Part shown: piece after piece, positions 32,097 to 34,255 of the stretch | Layout of the letters: every line of letters starts with the position of its first letter | Numbering within the stretch: the stretch's first letter is position 1 | Origin: an uncultured Gammaproteobacteria bacterium | Lineage (GTDB): Bacteria; Pseudomonadota; Gammaproteobacteria; Xanthomonadales; Xanthomonadaceae | Assembly (NCBI GenBank): GCA_946885735.1 | Contig: CAMPGW010000024.1 | Location: forward strand, 1 to 34,255 | DNA length: 34,255 nucleotides | Reading direction: 5' to 3' | Program-made: the position numbers and the translations under genes | The notes under the pieces: model-generated | Database searches by the model: none | Told to the model about the DNA's origin: nothing | Seen by the model: the letters and a program-made list of their open reading frames with translations, nothing else

Positions 32097-32594
32097 ATGT
32101 CCATCACGCCCTGCCGCTGGCTTGCCGCGAGCCTGATCGCCATTGCCGCCATCGCCTTGCCGGTGCAGGCCGCCGACAAGCCCGAACTTTTCAAGTGCGT
32201 GGACGCGGCGGGGGCGACCAGCATCCAGTCCGATCCCTGTCCCAAGGGCAGCACCCAGGTCTGGCGGCGTGCCGCCGACGCCGAGCCGGCGCCGACCGCC
32301 GAGCAGGCGGCGCAGGCGCAGGCGCGTCGCGAGCGCGACGAACAGGCCGTGCGCGAGCTGTCGCAGGAAGTGGAGCGCAAGCTCCGGCCGGAGCCCGCCA
32401 AGCCGCCGGCGGAGGAGCCCGCGCCTGCGGCGACCGGGCCCGCCTCCACGGCAGGTCCCGACCGCTGCGAACGCGCCCAGGATTTCTCGCGGGAATTGCG
32501 CGACAAGCCCTGGCTCGGACTGGGCGAGGACCAGACCCGCCGGTTGCACGCCTGGGTGGCCGCCGAATGCCAGGCGATCGGGCGCGAGGACTGA
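32097..32594 (+). CDS. Exported DUF4124-type protein
   Basis: A 165-residue protein with a signal peptide (WLAASLIAIAAIALPVQA, cleavage near residue 25). The short segment ELFKCVDAAGATSIQSDPCPKGS that follows is the DUF4124 pattern of periplasmic proteins, with two cysteines that may form a disulfide. Then comes a charged helical linker (residues 60-120) and a C-terminal CERAQDFSRELRDKPWLGLGEDQTRRLHAWVAAEC segment with two more cysteines. GGAGGG lies 8 bases before the ATG. Function unknown. Its stop is one base from that of the convergent M23 peptidase gene. Confidence 0.83.
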   Translation: MSITPCRWLAASLIAIAAIALPVQAADKPELFKCVDAAGATSIQSDPCPKGSTQVWRRAADAEPAPTAEQAAQAQARRERDEQAVRELSQEVERKLRPEPAKPPAEEPAPAATGPASTAGPDRCERAQDFSRELRDKPWLGLGEDQTRRLHAWVAAECQAIGRED

Positions 32595-32595
32595 G

Positions 32596-33381
32596 TCAGC
32601 CGCCGCCGAGCAGCGGGTAGGGATTGACCGGCGTGCCTTCCCACCAGCGCTTCTGCGGGCCGAGCAGGAAGATCGCGAAGTGCAGGTGCGGCGCCTGTGG
32701 ATCGGCATTGCCGGTGCTGCCGACGTAGCCGATGACCTGGCCGCGTTTCACCCGTTGCCCTTCCGACAATTGCGGCGCATACGCGTCCAGGTGCGCGTAG
32801 TAGTAGGCGACGCGGCCTTCGGGGTCGAACTGGTAGATGGTGCGACCGCCCGGCTTGCTCAGGAACAGTTTCTCGATGCGTCCGTCGGCGACGGCAAGCA
32901 CCGGCGTGCCACGCGGCGCGAGGATGTCGATCGCGTCGTGCCGGCGATCACTGCCGCGCGACTGGGTGAAGGTGTCGCTGAGCTGGCCGGGCAGCACGCC
33001 ACGGACCGGCACCAGCAGGCCCGCGCTTCCCGGCGGTAGCGGCAAGGGCGCCGTGGGACTTTCGCGCGTGCTCGGCGGCGCGCTCTGCGACAGGTCGCCG
33101 CTTGGCGTCGAGGGAGGCGCGATGGTCGTGGGCGCCGCCGGCACGGGCGGCGGTGGCAGCGGCTGCGGCGCCGCGGCGCCGAACGGCGCGGTGTCGCTCA
33201 CCACCGGTGGCGAGACGGTGGCGGACGGCGCGGGACCCTGCTGTTCGACCGTCACGGGAGCGGCCTCGCGGCGCAGCAGCGCGCGCAGTCCCTCGGGGCT
33301 CACCCACCCGCGCTCGATCGGCACCAGCACCAGCGCCATGCCGAGGAGCATGCCCAACACCAGCAGCATCAGGCGGCTCAC
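32596..33381 (-). CDS. M23 family metallopeptidase (LytM-type)
   Basis: A 261-residue membrane-anchored protein. Residues 1-22 form an uncleaved anchor or signal segment (LMLLVLGMLLGMALVLVP), residues 40-120 are a Pro/Ala/Ser linker, and the C-terminal M23 domain carries the zinc motifs HDAIDILAPRGTPV (HxxxD) and HLHFAI (HxH) with DGRIEKLF between them. It should cut or regulate cutting of peptidoglycan peptides. The GTG at 33381 follows AGGAG with 7-base spacing; an ATG at 33369 is the alternative. It starts 4 bases after the stop of the L,D-transpeptidase gene, so the two form an operon for cell-wall remodelling. Confidence 0.9.
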   Translation of the reverse strand: MSRLMLLVLGMLLGMALVLVPIERGWVSPEGLRALLRREAAPVTVEQQGPAPSATVSPPVVSDTAPFGAAAPQPLPPPPVPAAPTTIAPPSTPSGDLSQSAPPSTRESPTAPLPLPPGSAGLLVPVRGVLPGQLSDTFTQSRGSDRRHDAIDILAPRGTPVLAVADGRIEKLFLSKPGGRTIYQFDPEGRVAYYYAHLDAYAPQLSEGQRVKRGQVIGYVGSTGNADPQAPHLHFAIFLLGPQKRWWEGTPVNPYPLLGGG

Positions 33382-33385
33382 GGCC

Positions 33386-34255
33386 TTACTCCTGCAACTG
33401 CGCCGGCATGCCGGCGCGGACCGCGTCGGCCAGGGTCAGCGCATCCCAGTTGGTGAGGCGGATGCAGCCGTGGGACTGGGTCTTGCCGATGCGCGAAGGT
33501 TCCGGCGTGCCGTGGATGCCGTAGTGCTCCTTCGACAGGTCCACCCACACCAGACCGACCGGATTGTTGGGGCCGGCCGGAATCTTCGCCTTGGCATGCG
33601 CGGGATCGGCGTCCCAGAACAGGTCGGGGTTGTAGTTGAAGTCGGGATTGCGGCCCACGCCCTGGATCTTCCACTCGCCCACCGGTAGCGGGTCGTGGTC
33701 GCTGCCGGTCGATGCCGGGAACTGCGCCACCACCTTGCCCTGTGCATCGATGAGCGCGACGGTGGACTCGGAGCGATCGACCCGTACGCTCTCCGACGCC
33801 GGCGGCGGCGCGCTGCGCACGGCGGGTACCGAGATCGTTTCACCGACCCGGGTGATGTCCTTGCCCGGGTTGAGGCTGCGCAGCAGCGCCGGGCTGGCGT
33901 GGAACTTCTCGCCGAGCGCCTCTTCGGCGGAGGTGTAGCCCAGGGCCGGCAGCTTGGCCTTCTCCATCATGTCGTCGGGGATCGCATTGAAGGGCCCGGC
34001 CACATCCTCGGCGGTGACGGTGTGCGTGGCAAGCACCGGCGCGCTGTCGGTCTCGAGCGCCTGCCAGGTCGCATCGTCGAGCTCGCCGCTCGGCTCGAGC
34101 CCGCGCGCACGCTGGAACCCGGCCACCGCGCGCCGCAGGTTCGAGCCCGCGCGCCCGTCGATTTCACCGGGGGAGAAGAAGGCGCGATCGAGCAGCACCT
34201 GCGCGCGCAGGACGGCATCGGCGCCGGTGCGCGCATTGCTTGCATCATCCGTGGG
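33386..34255 (-). CDS. L,D-transpeptidase (YkuD) with peptidoglycan-binding domain, N-terminus outside the window
   Basis: The frame is open at the right edge, so the start and any signal peptide are missing; about 289 residues are present. The first visible part ([48 protein letters not shown]) is a peptidoglycan-binding type 1 domain. A LysM-like segment follows ([27 protein letters not shown]), then the YkuD catalytic domain with [22 protein letters not shown], containing the conserved His and catalytic Cys. It forms 3-3 cross-links or attaches proteins to peptidoglycan. The M23 gene follows immediately. Confidence 0.93.
   Translation of the reverse strand, partial: PTDDASNARTGADAVLRAQVLLDRAFFSPGEIDGRAGSNLRRAVAGFQRARGLEPSGELDDATWQALETDSAPVLATHTVTAEDVAGPFNAIPDDMMEKAKLPALGYTSAEEALGEKFHASPALLRSLNPGKDITRVGETISVPAVRSAPPPASESVRVDRSESTVALIDAQGKVVAQFPASTGSDHDPLPVGEWKIQGVGRNPDFNYNPDLFWDADPAHAKAKIPAGPNNPVGLVWVDLSKEHYGIHGTPEPSRIGKTQSHGCIRLTNWDALTLADAVRAGMPAQLQE

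Overview
The window is very GC-rich and densely coded on both strands. Gene content and style (hybrid sensor kinases, LigD, a PA0069-family radical SAM protein, many GTG starts, and intergenic palindromic repeats of a type I associate with Lysobacter-like genomes) point to a gammaproteobacterium of the Xanthomonadaceae. This is an inference from protein character; there is no rRNA, tRNA or other taxonomic marker. No phage, insertion sequence, CRISPR array or obvious island was seen.

Layout. 2-4126: the end of a CheR/PAS/histidine kinase/receiver hybrid, a convergent single-domain response regulator and a DUF937 protein. 4150-8428: aldose 1-epimerase, a 16-cysteine copper-storage-like protein, and the NHEJ ligase LigD, whose start codon overlaps the stop of a tiny membrane protein. 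8534-12941: a PAS histidine kinase, a hemerythrin, and a broken UvrA-type ATPase gene that has lost most of its second ATPase half. 12934-13369: two large palindromic elements between convergent genes. 13369-17991: a radical SAM protein, an SDR with an FNR/Anr-like box at the ideal distance from a -10, DoxX, a histone H1-like repeat protein, an orphan NrdJb-like protein and a small Arg-rich protein. 18176-23632: a zinc alcohol dehydrogenase with a membrane-anchored partner, a receiver translationally coupled to an HPt-REC-REC-GGDEF protein, and a TPR protein. 23643-24452: a probable antisense-oriented small RNA with a textbook terminator, facing away from an HU-family gene with a lysine/alanine tail. 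24491-29771: a small acidic/basic protein, a GAF-GGDEF-EAL protein, a proline-rich membrane protein, an HMCES/YedK relative lacking the catalytic cysteine, a PQQ sugar dehydrogenase and MsrB. 29779-30166: two more palindromic elements, again between convergent genes. 30186-34255: an SDR with a small membrane protein, two hypotheticals, an M23 peptidase and an L,D-transpeptidase.

Themes. Signalling (two histidine kinases, two free receivers, one cyclic-di-GMP synthase, one probable phosphodiesterase), DNA repair and chromatin (LigD, UvrA remnant, HMCES relative, H1-like and HU-like proteins), and envelope and redox maintenance. The most unusual signal is the set of four palindromic elements. 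Each sits at the 3' end of a gene in a convergent pair, in the same orientation relative to that gene's transcript. Their stems differ between copies but remain self-complementary, and most of their hairpin loops keep a TCCN sequence.
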